Notes: generated from the letters alone by a model not told the origin. Numbered from the stretch's first letter, positions 34,191 through 47,401 are shown. The stretch is 64,000 bases of DNA from Eucalyptus grandis (GCF_016545825.1 NC_052622.1:44849263-44913262); one strand, 5' to 3'. Program-made: numbers and translations.

Positions 34191-34601
34191 TAAGTGCTCT
34201 CTAAAGAAATTAGTAACCAGTTTCCGCGTTGAGTCACGGATCACGTTGAGGATTAGAACTAAAGTCAAAACAATTAACAAAATTCAATGTGAAATAATGT
34301 TCTTAGGGTTAGTCAATTTTTATGTTGACCTAAAGGGGTCAATTGGGTTTGATTCGCTAAGAAAAATCTAAATTACTTATGCCAGAGCATTTCTAGAAGT
34401 CATCAATTCTACAAGAAAGTTATCGATTTAGTGGGCAAATTGTTGATCACATTATTATTGATGGACAATTTAGTTGTCAATCGACAAGACAATTATTGGC
34501 TCCGAGTCTACTTTGATTACTCCTCATTTGGAGGGTGTCTACATTCCTTGAAGGTCATCAACTCAGTAACATTGGAATAAGAAAATCTTGGACACATGTA
34601 C
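34191..34601. other. Unit M tail, no gene seen
   Basis: 34195-34320 is homologous to 14735-14880. The rest is unique AT-rich sequence with no frame of note. Confidence 0.5.
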
Positions 34602-35945
34602 TGTCATGCCCCGAGGCCCCGAGCACACGAACATCCCACAACGGTTGATAAATTTGCGATGTCCCAGGATGCCTTGTTGACCCATTCTTTTTATCTTTCA
34701 ATTAAACGCAAGCGGAAGCATTTGATATAAATAACGCCCAGTCAATCATAACAGATATAATAGGGATTGCACGGAAAACACCACAACATCAAACCAAACA
34801 CTTCAATTACAAATTTACTGTTAACCCTAGAAAGTTTAGTGATCACAAGCCCTTACATCGGCAACTTCCGACCAACCAATAAAAACCAACAGTGGGTCAG
34901 GGTTAACCTAAACTTCACTAACGTCAGGCCAATCTCTCATCTCCAAAGGGACTTCAAACCGAGCATGATGGTTCTCCATACTACATGCCTAAAAAATATT
35001 AAACAACAACGGGGTGAGATATAAATATCTTAGTGAGTTAATGACCTAAGCCTCAACTAGGACGTTAATTCGTCTCAAAGGCAGTCTAAACATGCAATAT
35101 TATATCGACGGCAGATCAATAACAAAGCAAGGGTTGCTTTGCTTTAATTATAAACATGATCCAGCAATCGACCCCAAAGACAAATATTAAAGCAATCAAA
35201 TAACTCACAGGCATCCTTACCTCGCCTTGGCACATCCCTATTTAGAACAATTCACATATGCCTCATGTGACTCATATATATATTCATGCCATACATGTGC
35301 AAGCCATACATCACTCTCATATTATGTATTCAGCATCATGCACTTTGCACACATTGCCGTCTCAAGAATATCATGGCATCCCATACTACCATGCTATTCT
35401 CGAGACCTAACACAAGCATACAAATCCACTTATTTCCTAATTTCATAAGCATTGATAACCTATCGAGTCCATTTATCACCTATCGCGATAACCTATCAAG
35501 TTTACTTATCTTCTATCGTGATAACCTATCAACTAAACTATTATTAATTAGGTCTAACTACCATTCAACTTAATCTAAACTACCCCTAAACACAATTAAC
35601 ACAATAATCAAAGATTAGGAAGTTAATTCACTATTTTACGGTGACGGTGAGCTAACGGCAACGGCGGCACGATGGAGACGAGAATGTGGAGCTCACGGTT
35701 CAAATAGCGGCACCACAGTGGCAATAGTGGCTTGAGCTCATGGCCAAGGAAGCTTGGTGGCTTAGTGGTCGTTCGGCAGTGATGGTGGCTCATGGCTTGA
35801 GGGACGGTGAACGATAAGGTGGCACAGTACAACAATGTATGGCAGCAAACGGAGAGAGAAATGAAGAGGAGGAGAGGACCAATCTAGTCCCTGGTTCTAG
35901 GTGTGAAATCGCCCATCCACCCACCTAAACTGGTCTATATATAAT
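34602..35945 (-). mobile_element. LTR-like fragment related to the 4.18-kb LTR
   Basis: The plus strand starts TGTCATGCCCCGAGGCCCCG and continues AATTTGCGATGTCCCAGGAT. The reverse complement of the 3' end of the LTR at 22552-26730 reads TGTCACGTCCCGAACCTCG with a related GCGATGTCCCAGAATGC further in. So this is the 3' end of a related LTR on the minus strand. The other end (near 35945) is not resolved and no target duplication is visible. The small frames here are not genes. Confidence 0.55.
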
Positions 35946-36479
35946 AAAAAAATAATTTCCATCACAATTACATAATTATTTTATAGTATTTCGACCATAT
36001 ATATATGTAGTTATTAAACATTATTGATTAATTTTATCTATTGGGTGTGTAATAGGACTAACCCTTTACTCTTCTTTTTTTTTTTATTCTAATAATCCAT
36101 TTACTTGCTTTCACAACCAAAACAAAAGTAAAGGAATGAAGAGGAGGAGAGGACCGATTGGAGATGTCCATAAATGTTATGGTGCTTTATTGTCATGATA
36201 CGAAATTGAGAGCCAAATATAAGGTTGAACAAGTTTGGTGCTCTACAATAGAAACTAGATTCAACTTGATATTAATTGATAAATGCAATATTGTAGGGAT
36301 TGAGGGACCGGGTTTATGGACCCATTCGAGAACTAGATCGGATCAGCAGTCAAGTTTTGGGTGAAGTCATGGAACCAACAAGTGATTCTCAGTTCCAATT
36401 TTCGAAACCAATCCATAGTGGCAGTTTCCGATTTCAAGATAGGAACCGCTCACCCGAATGATGCTCACCCTTAATGGCC
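35946..36479. other. AT-rich spacer, no gene seen
   Basis: No long frame or domain on either strand. Confidence 0.5.
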
Positions 36480-36633
36480 ATGTGTGAAAAGATCATTCTC
36501 AAAGTATATTCCAATGGTCCCAAAATAGACTAGCACAGAAATGACTAGAAATTGTGTCTTTTCTTCCATAGTATTACTTACAAATTTATAGGACCAAGGT
36601 GTAGAAAATAACAAACAAAACATAATTTTAGGC

Positions 36634-37823
36634 GAGCAGAAGAACAACCCAAGTGCCAAAACTTAGCACGAGATGACACTTAAGTGCTAAAACTTTGAAA
36701 ATGTACAATTAAAGTGCCACTTTCTTTGAAAAGTGGGACATTTAAGTGCCACCTCCGCGAACCTTGCCAGAAATCCTACGTGGTAATATTTTATTATTTT
36801 ACTTGCCTACGTGGCTCGCCGGAGAGCCGACCAGCTCAAAATACCGAAACAACGTCGTTTTGTGTCTTATGTGTAAATAATTAATATAAAAATTAATTAA
36901 ATTAAATTTAAGCTTAAATTTATTTAAAATATTCTAAAAAATAAAAAACTTAAAATTAAAATTTAAATTAAAAAAAAAAAAAAAAAGAACGGGTGGGCTA
37001 AAGGAGGAGGTTGAGGGTTGAGTCTCGCCGCCGCCGCCTCCCCACCGCCACCGGGAAGGGCCGGCGACGGAGGGGAGAGGGTCCGCCGAGGTGGCCGACT
37101 CTTAGCCAACCAGCGGCGAGGGCCGCAAGCCCTCGCCCACCGGCCGACCAGTGGCTAGGGCCCGCGAGCCCTTGCCGACCCCCGGTGGATTGACGGAGGG
37201 CTAGCGAGCCCTCGCCGCCGATCGGCCGGTGTCGCGACCGCTGGCCGTGGCCCGGTGACCCTAGCTAATGTTCCCCCACCATTGCCAGCCCCTCCCGATG
37301 ACGGCGGAGAGGCGGCGAGGCCTCACGGCCCTCGTCGCCGGTCGACCAAGGGGCAGCCACCCCGCCAACCTCCCCCTCCGTCGCCGGCCCTTCTCGGCAG
37401 TGGTGGGGAGGCAACGGCTGCGAGGGCTCAGCCCTAAGCCACCTCCTTCGGCCCCCATTTTTTTTTTTAAAAATTTTTAATTTTAAGTTTGTAATTTTTA
37501 AGTTTTTTTTTTTTAGAATATTTTAAATAAATGTAAGTTTAAATTTAATTCAATTAATTTTTATATTAATTATTTACACATAAGACACAAAACGACGTCG
37601 TTTTTGAATTTTCTTGCCACTTTCAAAGCATGCAAAATGATGTTGTTATGCACTCACCTTGTCGGAAAATTGCCACCCCAGCAATTTGGCCGGATTTTTG
37701 GCTGGAGTGGCACTTAAGTGATACATTTTACTCCGATTTTGGCACTTAAGTGTATATTTCCAAAGTTTTGGCACTTAAGTGTCCCTCTGTGCCAAGTTTT
37801 GGCACTCCAAGTGTCCCAAACTC
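36634..37823. mobile_element. Fold-back MULE-like element with GC-rich core
   Basis: Long inverted repeats of about 350 bp carry CACTTAAGTGCCAAAACTTT-type motifs, an ACGACGTCGTTTTGTGTC segment and an AT-rich arm. They enclose a GC-rich core at 36990-37460. Flanks are near-perfect 10-bp direct repeats ATTTTAGGCG (36624-36633) and ATTTTAGGTG (37824-37833), in the 9-11 bp range of Mutator-like elements. Unit A has the uninterrupted site near 5765. No transposase is present. Core frames (37011-37193, 37255-37480) are GC artefacts. Confidence 0.75.
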
Positions 37824-39460
37824 ATTTTAGGTGGGTATGGCAAAGATGACTTAAGGTGTGTTTGTTTGAGTAAAAAAATTTTCGCAAATTAGTTTTCAAA
37901 CTTTCACTTGCTTGGTTTGTTCAAAATGCTTAATCAATGGAAAACCATTTATGGTCAAACAAAATTTGCATACATATATTTAGGAAAATAAATTCCTTAA
38001 CTTGAAAAAGGGGAACATTTTCCTGAAGAATGACTTTTCAAAAAATATTTTCTTTAATCATAAAATTTTCTCCAAAACAATTGCACGTTGCTCATGCCGT
38101 GTCCCTGAAATATAGAAAGTGAACCCCGGTTTGAATGAGCCACTACCAACAAATTGCAATGGGCCATTCGTGTTCATTCGTGTCACTTTCAAGTTTGTCA
38201 AATGACTATACTGAAATATGTTACTTCGTATTAGAACCACCGATACCGGCACTGTAATATGAAGAAATGAGAATTTAATAACCAAAAAGCATGTATAGAA
38301 AGTAAAACCATGACTTAGCTCGAATAAATCGCTCCAATGAGGCGGTTACTTTGTGGGAGGTAAAAAAAAGATGACATCTCTATTCATGAAATACAGGAGA
38401 AACCTAATTTTTGTACAGGTCAGACACCAAATTCATCTCACATGCCTAGCTCTGAGATTGTTTGTGATTAATGACGTCAAGAATCAAATGTTTTTATTGC
38501 ACCTTAAAAGACTATTGAGTCAATTCCCATGTCTTCATATTGCCTATCGAGAAGAAGCACAGGGTTGCTTTGTTCCACGAGCACTTCGTTTGCTAGAAAC
38601 TAGGACTGCATAAAGCTACATTTTTTCTGGATACAAAGATTCATGTGAAAGCTTTCGTTTCGTGTTGTCTCTGCTTGGTGGCCCAAAAGGGACGACGTCC
38701 CAATCCTCCAAAATCAAATTCTCTTCGCTCAATCTCTTTTGTTGGGGTTAATATTCTGAAAAATCACAAACTAGAACATCTATGACAAATTTACTCTCAA
38801 CTAATTTTTTAACCACTAAAGATCCTAAACTGGTAACAAAAACTAATATTTTGTTAAGGCTAACATTTTAGTAGTCCTTTTTCCAAAATTGTCAATTCCC
38901 TTAGAAGTTTCTCATATTAAGCCAATCTGCTTATGCAATTTTCTCTAAAACAATATCTAAAATTTATGTTAATAGAATGAAACAGTGGCGCCCTTTACTC
39001 ATTACTCCATATAAAATGCGAGGCTCAGGAGGTATTTCGCCATATGTTTAAGAGTTAACCAAAATCATCTTGTTGAAAACTTTTTCCTAAAGAATTTGAT
39101 GATTGATGACAATTACCAAAAATTGATTGGCAATTGCTTAAAAGACATTCAAAATCTTCATGTTGTTTTCAATGATTGAGTACATTTTCCATTTGATTTG
39201 CATAAGCAATTGAGAAACCCTTTCACAATCTAAATACTTTCTCGTAATTGATCACACTTTCCGTTTGCTTTGCTCAATACAATCATAGAACTCTCTTAAA
39301 TGATGATTTTATAAAATAGGTATTGCAAAGCAAATTACAAGTTTGTAGCCTGGTGATCCCAACTTGTAACTTTGGATACTGCGATTTTAGTAATCTTTCC
39401 ACAAGTGTAGGCACGTGTGCAGCTTCGGAGCTTTCACCCTTTACTAGTGATCGAAGCATG

Positions 39461-40602
39461 TAGGGATCGTTTGGGAGTGGCCACTTTGGGCATCTAAAGC
39501 TCTTTGGGCTAAAAAATGATGTATGGAAATTTTTTTTTTTTTTTTGCAAAGATAATTGAGGGAAAATAGGTTTTTGGAAGGCTGAAAGCCCAAGGCAAGT
39601 ATGAGGTTGCCTTGGGCATTCATCCTTCTCAACATGATGAGGGGGAAATAAGGAAAAAAAAATTCTTCCAAAAATATCCTCACTGACATTTCATTTTTTC
39701 AATTTTGCCCTCGTATATGATTGTTCACCTTCTTCTCTATTTTGGTTAGCCAGCAAGGTTGTGTGGGGCTGCAAGGGGCTGGTGATGGACTGGAGAGAGA
39801 CCAACGTGAGGCCAGTGTGGTTGTGTTGCCCGTCGCCATGAACTCGACCTTCGTGAGGGGTCGGTGTGGTCACAGCGACCTAGGCAATCGTCGCTAGTGG
39901 GGTTGCGTGACCTCCATGCTATCTGGATTGCCACGACCTCGACCTTCACAAGTGGCCATGCGACGCAACCTTAACGATGGCTTTCTGGATTCGGGTTGCC
40001 GCGACCTCGATGATGTGGCTGTCGAGCAACCTCCATGAGGGGTTGCGAGGGTCATACGACCAAGCGGTCTTTGCCAAGGTCTTGCGACTTAAACAGCCCT
40101 CTGTGAGGGTTGCTCAACCCCAAGTGGCCCTCGTCAAGGTTGTGCGACCTTAGGCGACTATCACCTAGGTCGCATGACCCATGCCGAGGGTACCTTGAAC
40201 CTAGGCCTTCACCAGGCCCTTGTCAAGGTTGTGCGACCTAAGGCCACCCTCGCTTGGGTTGCGTGACCCACGCCGGGGTTTGCCCGACCTTGCCAATGGT
40301 CTTCAGGGGTTGCTTGAGGACTTGCAACCTCAAATGATAGCCGTCGTCAATTGATTTGGATTGCCAACGGCCACTAGCGGCCTATCCTTAGCCGAAAAGC
40401 TTTTTTTTTTTCCTTTTTTTAATAGCAAAAGTCCTTTGTATTATATAATTTTTCCAAATACTATTTTACTCAAAGGTACTTCACAATGGATTTTTAGATT
40501 GCAATTTACCAAACATAATTTGTATTCTGAAAAACTCCTTTAATTCAAAGTCTTTTGCATTTCTCATTAATTTTTCTTAAAAATCCAACCAAACGCACTC
40601 GT
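39461..40602. mobile_element. Non-autonomous DNA element with GC-rich core (unit B copy)
   Basis: Paralogue of 7213-8403: same left end TAGGGATCGTTTGGGAGTGG and same GC-rich centre of GCGACC-type repeats (39770-40350). Since it is at the same place in both units, it inserted before the duplication. Confidence 0.6.
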
Positions 40603-40838
40603 TGGATGACTCTTTTCAATTAACCCCCCAAATGGAGTAATTTCTTCATAGTCCTTCTATGAAAGTATGCGGTCAGCAACCTCGGGACCTGTTCATCTGT
40701 AAGAGATTGTGGCTCATAGCCTCAGACAACTATCCTTTAAATCAACCCCCAAGTGGAGCAGTTTCTTCTACCTCCCCAGGGGAGCTTTCTTTAACCTCCC
40801 AGGTAGAGTTGACTTCTTAGTATGAAAATAATTTGTAG

Positions 40839-41584
40839 TAGGGATGAGCATAGTCTGGGTTGGGCTGGCCCACCCCCTAACCCTAGGATCAACCCGCATA
40901 GTATTAGTCCTTAATTTTTAGGACCGAGAACCGGAGCAACCCAGAGTCCAGTTTCAAGGTCAACTAAGGACCAACCGATAATTTATTTATTTCATTTTTT
41001 GTACTCTTTGAAAAGGCAACTGAGGACCGAACCGACCCAATGGGTTTGGTCTGATTCTAGGGTCAACCTGGGACCAACCTATAATTTTTAGTTTCATTTT
41101 TTGTACTCCCTAAAAAGGTGAACGAGGACCGGACCAACCCTATGGGTTTAGTGATGAGCAAGGTCAACTAAGAGAGGTGAGCAACTAGTGTCGAGTGGGG
41201 TGAGGGTCAAGCGTCGAGTAGGGAACAACGAGCCAGGTGAGCATCGAGTGGTGAGCGACACGAGTGACCCAAAGCAAGTGAGACAAGTGTCGAGTGGTGA
41301 GCGGAGAAGTTATTTCTTTCGATTTTGGAAAATTAAATACTAAGAGGACAAATAAGACAGAAAAGAACGAGTACCAAAAGAGGATGCCATGAGGAGTTAT
41401 TTATGCCATTTTGAACGCCATGAGGACTCATCACAAAATATTTCCCTCCTTTGTAAATTATGATCGTTGACGCCATAAAAGACATTAAAAGATCTAAGTT
41501 ATTAAAAAAAGTGTAAAATTACTTGAACTCCTCACTAATGAGCTATTTAATGTTGTTAACGCCATTTATTTTAGGGTTTTCTCA

Positions 41585-41625
<41 letters not shown>

Positions 41626-41802
41626 GGTCCTTGTTGGACTAACCCTAAACTCTTAGGACCAATGATCAACCTACATAGTGTTGGTCTAGGATTCCTAGGA
41701 CCAAGGACCAATTTGGTCTCCCTGGGAACTGTACCAGGACTGGCAAGGTTGGGTCGGTCCAAGGTGGATCCAGGGTTGACCATTGACCGATGCTCACCCC
41801 TA
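40839..41802. mobile_element. Non-autonomous hAT element, 8-bp target duplication
   Basis: The left end is TAGGGATGAGCATAG and the reversed right end is TAGGGGTGAGCATCG. Perfect 8-bp direct repeats ATTTGTAG lie at 40831-40838 and 41803-41810. Unit A has a single ATTTGTAG at 8619-8626, an empty site. The internal sequence has repeated GGACCAACC/GGTCAACC motifs and a CA microsatellite (41586-41619). No transposase frame. TIR form and 8-bp duplication make hAT secure. Confidence 0.88.
41586..41619. repeat. CA dinucleotide microsatellite
   Basis: About 17 AC units inside the hAT element, followed by ATATATA. Confidence 0.9.
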
Positions 41803-42013
41803 ATTTGTAGGTACGACGAGCTTATGTAGCTTGGAAACCTCTTCATCAAATTCCCTTTGCAAGCAACATTAGGTAAGTATCCTTAGTCTTTTCAGTTTCA
41901 ACTTATTTAAAAGATTAAAAAAAAAGCAAAAAAAGAAAAAAGGTTGGAAAGTCTAAAAGAAAAAAATGAAAATGATTAAAAATGAGACATACATACATAC
42001 ATGCATGCATGCA

Positions 42014-42016
<3 letters not shown>

Positions 42017-42100
<84 letters not shown>
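42017..42100. repeat. Compound AT/GT microsatellite
   Basis: About 24 AT units (42017-42064) then about 14 GT units (42072-42100), preceded by CATA/CATG repeats. Unit A has only a few CATA units at the same place (8831-8848). Confidence 0.95.
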
Positions 42101-42102
<2 letters not shown>

Positions 42103-42779
42103 TACATCTGAATCTGCTACATCATCTATTGAAAGAATTTCCATGTCATTCATCTTTAAAGGGAACCTCTTTGAAAAAGGGCCATAATTCTATTCAAAGA
42201 GTGATAACTATTGATACCTAAATTTTTGCCCAAAAATCACATTTGCACATTTTTGAAAAAGTTAAAACTTATTTTTCCACAAAAATATTCAATGTCAAAT
42301 TTTTGCATATAGATTACCTAGGCATTAACTAGGGTATAGTTTTAAAATAGAAATATCTTTTACCCAAAATCCACAAGAAAGAAGTTGGAGCTAAGGATCT
42401 GAATGTGACTAGCCAAGCCTTGTGGGGGTTATATTGCAATTGAAATAGCCAACTAAGGCCAAAATGCAGTTTTCAAAAGTTTGGGGACCAATTGCAAAAT
42501 TTTACAAAATTTACCCGAGCCCTTAAATATCATTTGTATCTTTGCCCCTCATTAAGCTTCAAATTGAGCTTGGGCTAGGATAAATTGATCAAATTTAGCC
42601 ATAAGGACCAATTGAAGTAAATTGGTCATTTTCGAGCAAGAAAAATGGCTCATTTTGAGGGATTTTCTTGCAACATTATACAAAGAAAATTGCAAAGTTT
42701 GGGAGGCTTAAAGTACTATACATGAAATTGCCAAATGATAAAAAAAAAAATAAAAAAAGAAGAAGTTATTGTCAGTAAG

Positions 42780-43855
42780 TTGGGGCATGAAGCACATGAC
42801 TTATGCAGGGTGTCTACAGCTAACTAAATCGGTCCTTATCTCTATTTGCTTTATTGGATGCAGATGTTCTTACTTTCAAAGCAAACTATATATGAGATTG
42901 AGAAGAGGATTCAACATTTCTTATGGGTTGGTTCTCCAGCAAATCATGGATTGCACAAGTTTGCATGGTAGGTAGTTTGCTCATCTAAAAAGGAAGGAGG
43001 ATTAGAATTGCCTGATTTGCACACACGGAACAAAGTTTTTTTAGGCCGCATCCTATGAAACCTTATCAATCACCCATTTTCTTCTCTTTGGAGCATTTGG
43101 TTGCACAACATAAGATGTAGAGGTACCCCAATTATGCGGCTTGACATTAAGGGTAGTACGGCTTGGAGTTGGCAATATCTTCTCAAATTACAACATGTTC
43201 TAACCTCAATTATTTCTAGTTCAAGGTTTTGTCGTCGTGATATATATGCCAAACTCAAATATGAGGGTCCGGTTGTAGAGTGGTACAACCTAATTTGGAG
43301 TAGCGGCCTTAGCAAACACAATTTCATTGGATGGCTAGTTTGTAAAGATAGACTATTGACAGTAGAGAGCATAGCATGATGGATGACCTCAATTGATATT
43401 CAATGTAACTTTGACAAGGTCGGTATAAAAACAGAACTCATTTATTCTTCCAACGCGAATGGACAGATAGCATTTTGGCATAATATCCTTGCGCGGCATG
43501 GGATTAGGCAGTCTTTAGGAGGGTGGAATGAGGAACTTCAATAGATGATTAGAGCAACAAAGGGCAAAGATTTGGCAGCAAGACTCCTCAAAGTATCTTT
43601 CCTAGCAACCATATATTGCATTTGGATGGAGCGCAATCATAGACGGTTTCAAAACAAATTAAGTGACATTTACATTAATTTGGCCAAGGTGGATAAAAAT
43701 ACAAGAGGTAGAGCTTCGCTTTACCAAAAAGTTAAACCTTTCCAATCAATTGTTGTATTGGCTGCTATGTGAAGACTTCCTACCTCCATCTTTTTGAATT
43801 ATTAGGTCTATTTGTAACGCGAGGGGATGTCCCTAAGCTGTTGTACTTCATTAAA
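42780..43855 (+). pseudogene. LINE ORF2 3' part: RT thumb and zf-RVT, decayed (unit B)
   Basis: Successive frame pieces match the end of a plant LINE ORF2: EIEKRIQHFLWVGSPANHG (near 42895), the EGGLELPDLHTRNKVFLGR segment (near 42990), the zinc-binding RT tail with WYNLIWSSGLSKHNFIGWLV (near 43282) and AARLLKVSFLATIYCIWMER (near 43569). Stops and frameshifts separate the pieces. Compared with the unit A copy, the upstream part is longer and the A-tail is lost at about 43845, where B joins kinase flank. Confidence 0.8.
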
Positions 43856-43864
43856 CTAGCTATC

Positions 43865-44495
43865 AAAACTCAGCCCATGATTTGTCCAATGGAGGCTTGA
43901 TATGTTTGATCCATCATACATCAATCGCAGCACATAGTTATTGTCAAGTGCAGATTGACATAGCCAGAGTAAAATGCTCCTCCTCTCAGAGATGACACCA
44001 ATTTCTTGCTCTTCGAGAGAAGCTGGTTTGGCAGCAAAGTATCAGTTGGATACTCGAAGCTTTGCCATATGATTGTCTTATCAGGACTTCTCAACGCAAG
44101 ATTACCTGTATTTAGGAGCTCGAGCGAACTAGCATTGGTGGAAGTCATGTTCATCTCCTAGACCACGTCAGTGAGGACCAACGCGCTGGTGCCTCAGGGA
44201 GTGACCTTGGAGCCTTGGCCATTAACGGGATTGTCCCAATTGGCTGTCCAAATGACGGTCCTGTCTAAGGAGTTGGTGAACCAGATTGAGAACCGGTAAG
44301 CATTGCCTCCAAGTCCATAAAAGCCACATGTGAAGGGCTTATCTGGGGATGTTAGTGTGTCGGGATCATGTTGTTCAACTGGTAGAGAAGAGCCTCTAAG
44401 CAAAACGTCTGAGCTTGCTAAGGAAAAACATGTGGAAAAGATAATTGAGTGGGAAGAGAGAAAAGCTTGAAAATGCGATGGCTTTGTGTTTCACC
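43865..44495 (-). pseudogene. Receptor-like kinase pseudogene, N-terminal B-lectin fragment (unit B)
   Basis: It covers the same ~208 codons as the unit A pseudogene and shares its defects: GTG in place of the start ATG (near 44492) and the small signal-peptide frameshift. It differs in having no TAA-TAG pair (it reads GGNAYRFSIWFTNSLDRT) but has an extra stop at 44159-44161, in place of the codon after VVW. Shared defects place gene death before the A/B duplication. Confidence 0.9.
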
Positions 44496-44932
44496 ACTGA
44501 AGTTTTAGGAAATAAATGGACAGAGAGTTCAGGATTTTATTTTGCTTATGGATATTTGAAGTGCATGTCGATTGCGTGCACACACATATATGAAGCAAAA
44601 TAAAAGTCAAATGATTTGCCCAAACTGAATGTCTTTCTTTAGTTTTAGGAGGATGATATCCGTCACAAGTAGGGTACGTACTTTTATGTCGATATTTGAT
44701 TGAATATTATATAAATGGCATTGCATAGTAAAGTATAAGCACTTGAAAGGTCAAATAAGAGGAGACAAAGGAGAAATTTCGGTTCACACAATTTATTTTG
44801 ATTAACCTTGGCCAACGTATGTGAATAAAGAAAAATCATCATCATGACATGACTTCTGTTAACACTTAAATTTTGGCGATCCAGTCATTTAGTTATTGCA
44901 TACAAAAAAAATTAATAACATATAATAGGTGC

Positions 44933-44934
<2 letters not shown>

Positions 44935-44983
<49 letters not shown>
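44935..44983. repeat. TTA trinucleotide microsatellite in the LTR
   Basis: About 16 TTA units in the U3 part of the LTR. It gives spurious poly-Tyr and poly-Ile frames on the two strands. Confidence 0.95.
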
Positions 44984-44984
<1 letters not shown>

Positions 44985-45283
44985 GCATTTGCATTGGGCT
45001 GGTGACAGATGGATTGGATTGGATGGTTTTGAACTTTAATTTGGCAAGTCGGACTAAGCTCATGAAGGAAGCAAATTGGCCCAAATCCGTATTCTCGAGA
45101 TAATTTTACGGATTCATCTTTGCGAGATTTCGAATTTGAAAAAATCCTGTTGCAATTTTGAAAAATCGGTAGAGAATATTCATTTTTTGCAAAAGATGTG
45201 GAAAATAAAAAGTAATATTGCGTGCGGAAAAAAAATCTTTGCGGATGTTGATTTGAAAAGGAAATTGAAATCATAATTCTTAG

Positions 45284-45293
45284 TCTATAAAAA
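45284..45293 (+). promoter_or_regulatory. TATA box of the LTR promoter
   Basis: TCTATAAAAA about 430 bases into the LTR, at the same relative place as the TATA in the LTR at 1902-5013. Confidence 0.45.
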
Positions 45294-47401
45294 TGTTGTT
45301 CGTATAGGGTTTTAAGGGGTTTTTTTTTCTGATTTTCAAGGCTTTTTCGTTCGTTCCTTGGAGAAAATCAACACAACACAAAGGAAAAAACCCTTTCTTT
45401 TTGTGTTCTTTTTAAGGGAAAAGAAAGCTTGAGAAGGAAAAGTCAACAAAAGCAAAAGGAAAAGAGAGAGTGGACGTGAGCAAGGAGCAGAAGAAGTCTG
45501 CGAGGGAAGTGACAGGGCAGCAGAAGAAAAAAAGAAGAAAAAAACAAAAGAGGGAAGACTGTTCATCTTCCTCGTTGCGCCGCTCCCAGCCGTGACCCTT
45601 CCGCCCTGGTGACGCCGCTGTTGTCCCTACTCCGTCGCTGACACCAGCACTTGCGAGCAGCCCTCCGCCCGAGCCCGCCTAGCTCCGCCAGCTGCCGCCC
45701 CTTTCCGAGCTGCTTTGCCCCCTTTGCCTGCTGGTCGCTACTGCTGCCTCCGCCCGCCGTCGGTCCTCACCGGAGCTCCGGCGACCCACCACCACAACCA
45801 CTGTCCTTGAGCCGCACCAAGCCTCCATCGTGGTTCAATTTACCGTTCAGATTTTGGAAAAAAATTTCAAATTAGGTTGATTTATTTTACCTTATTTTAT
45901 TTTTTATATTTTGTTTTCTTTATTTGAAATATTTCTCGATGCATAATTGAAACTCCAGACGTACCATCTAATTCGCAACCGCACACGAATTTTTTACTCC
46001 ATCTATAAGACTTTAGATGAAATAATTTGATCATGCGGAAATAAAATTGATACCTTGATTTTTAAGACTTAAGATCAATTTATTAGTTTTATTAGCGAAA
46101 CAATCAAGTTTGATTAGCTATCGTTTCCAAATTCGAACAATGGATGATATCTTTGATGACCATGGATGATTTGGTGTTTATCTTTTAGTTGCTTAAAAAA
46201 AATTGCATTTGCATAGCATATAGATTAGAATTGATTTTCCTAGATAAAATTGCATGATTGAATGGTTTTTAAAAATGCATGTATTATATAGGTTAGATAA
46301 TATTAATTGCATGACAAGATAATTTTCTAAGTTAAAATAGGATTCAGATTGGTCTATTCCTAACTTAAATTAGATAATATCTCACTTTAGTTAGATTTTT
46401 ATTTTTAGAAATTTTTAATTTCGAATTTTTATAAAAAAATACAAAAAATCATGCGCATGTCATATAAAATTAAGTTCATGAAATGCACGTCATTTAGTGA
46501 TTGTTGCTAAGTTCATTTAATTAGAAATTTCCCGTCATTAGAATTAGGATGTTAGATTTTCTTTTCGTTAATTTAGATTGCATGTTTAATTATGTGACAA
46601 TTTTAATTTCGAACTTCATGAAAAGGAAAAAAAGAAAAAATAGAATTATGGCATTCTTTACACATCATTGCATATTAGGATAAGATTGCATACTCATTAA
46701 GAAAACACAAAATATTTTACTTACGTCATATAGTTTAGATCAAATTACCATGTCATATCATTTCATGTTAGACTAGTAGCATGCATTGCATAAAGCTATC
46801 TGTCGATGTGATTGCGCGTTAATTATAAATTATATTTAGGACTGTCAATGTGAATTCTGATTTAACATTGCAGATGTTTTTGTTGCTACGAGATGAGTCC
46901 CATAATTTATTTATTGCTTTATTGAGTGTTAAATTGGTGGTTTGCGCACCCGCATAATCACTTCACATGTTAGAAAAATAGATTAAAATTAATTCAAGTT
47001 ACCTGCAAAACAATTTTTTCAAAATAAAATAGAAAGGTATCGAAAGGGCGTTATAGAAATCTAACGTAATCAAGTCCCTAAACTCACAATCTTTAGTTCA
47101 TAGGAGTAAAGTAAATCTCTCATTACTTTACTTGGGTTTCTAATCGACCCACAGTGGGCGAACAATCTGTTCAAGCCCTTCAGGGGCAGCCTTTTAGCAG
47201 AAAACCACTCGCCTTTTAGTTCAGAGCCTAGAGACACTCAGAAGTGCCAAGATGGAAACGTTTCTAACCTACCCAAGTTGCATTTCTTGAAGGATCCTAC
47301 CAGGCTGGAGAAGAAGAGGAAATTAGAAAGCCATGGAGAGATTTTCACAAAGCACACACTTTACTTCAGGGGACTCTGCCCAAAACAATACACCATCCTT
47401 G

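Larger units (their letters stand above)
28300..34380. repeat. Duplicated unit M, holding the intact kinase
   Basis: The 3' flank of the kinase (28300-28521) matches 59570-59760 of unit C. The gene start and upstream flank (30300-31250) match 12225-13200 and 43865-44830. Sequence 31330-32310 matches 13660-14440. Sequence 34195-34320 matches 14735-14880, including TTAGTAACCAGTTTCC and AGTCAATT. It is more diverged from A and B than A and B are from each other. Confidence 0.75.

Noticed and set aside
37011..37480. Pro/Arg-rich frames in the fold-back core
   Set aside because: GC composition artefact; the second copy at 55250-55510 does not preserve any frame.
41953..42221. Frames of Tyr/Ile/Cys/Val repeats
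   Set aside because: Translations of the AT and GT microsatellite.
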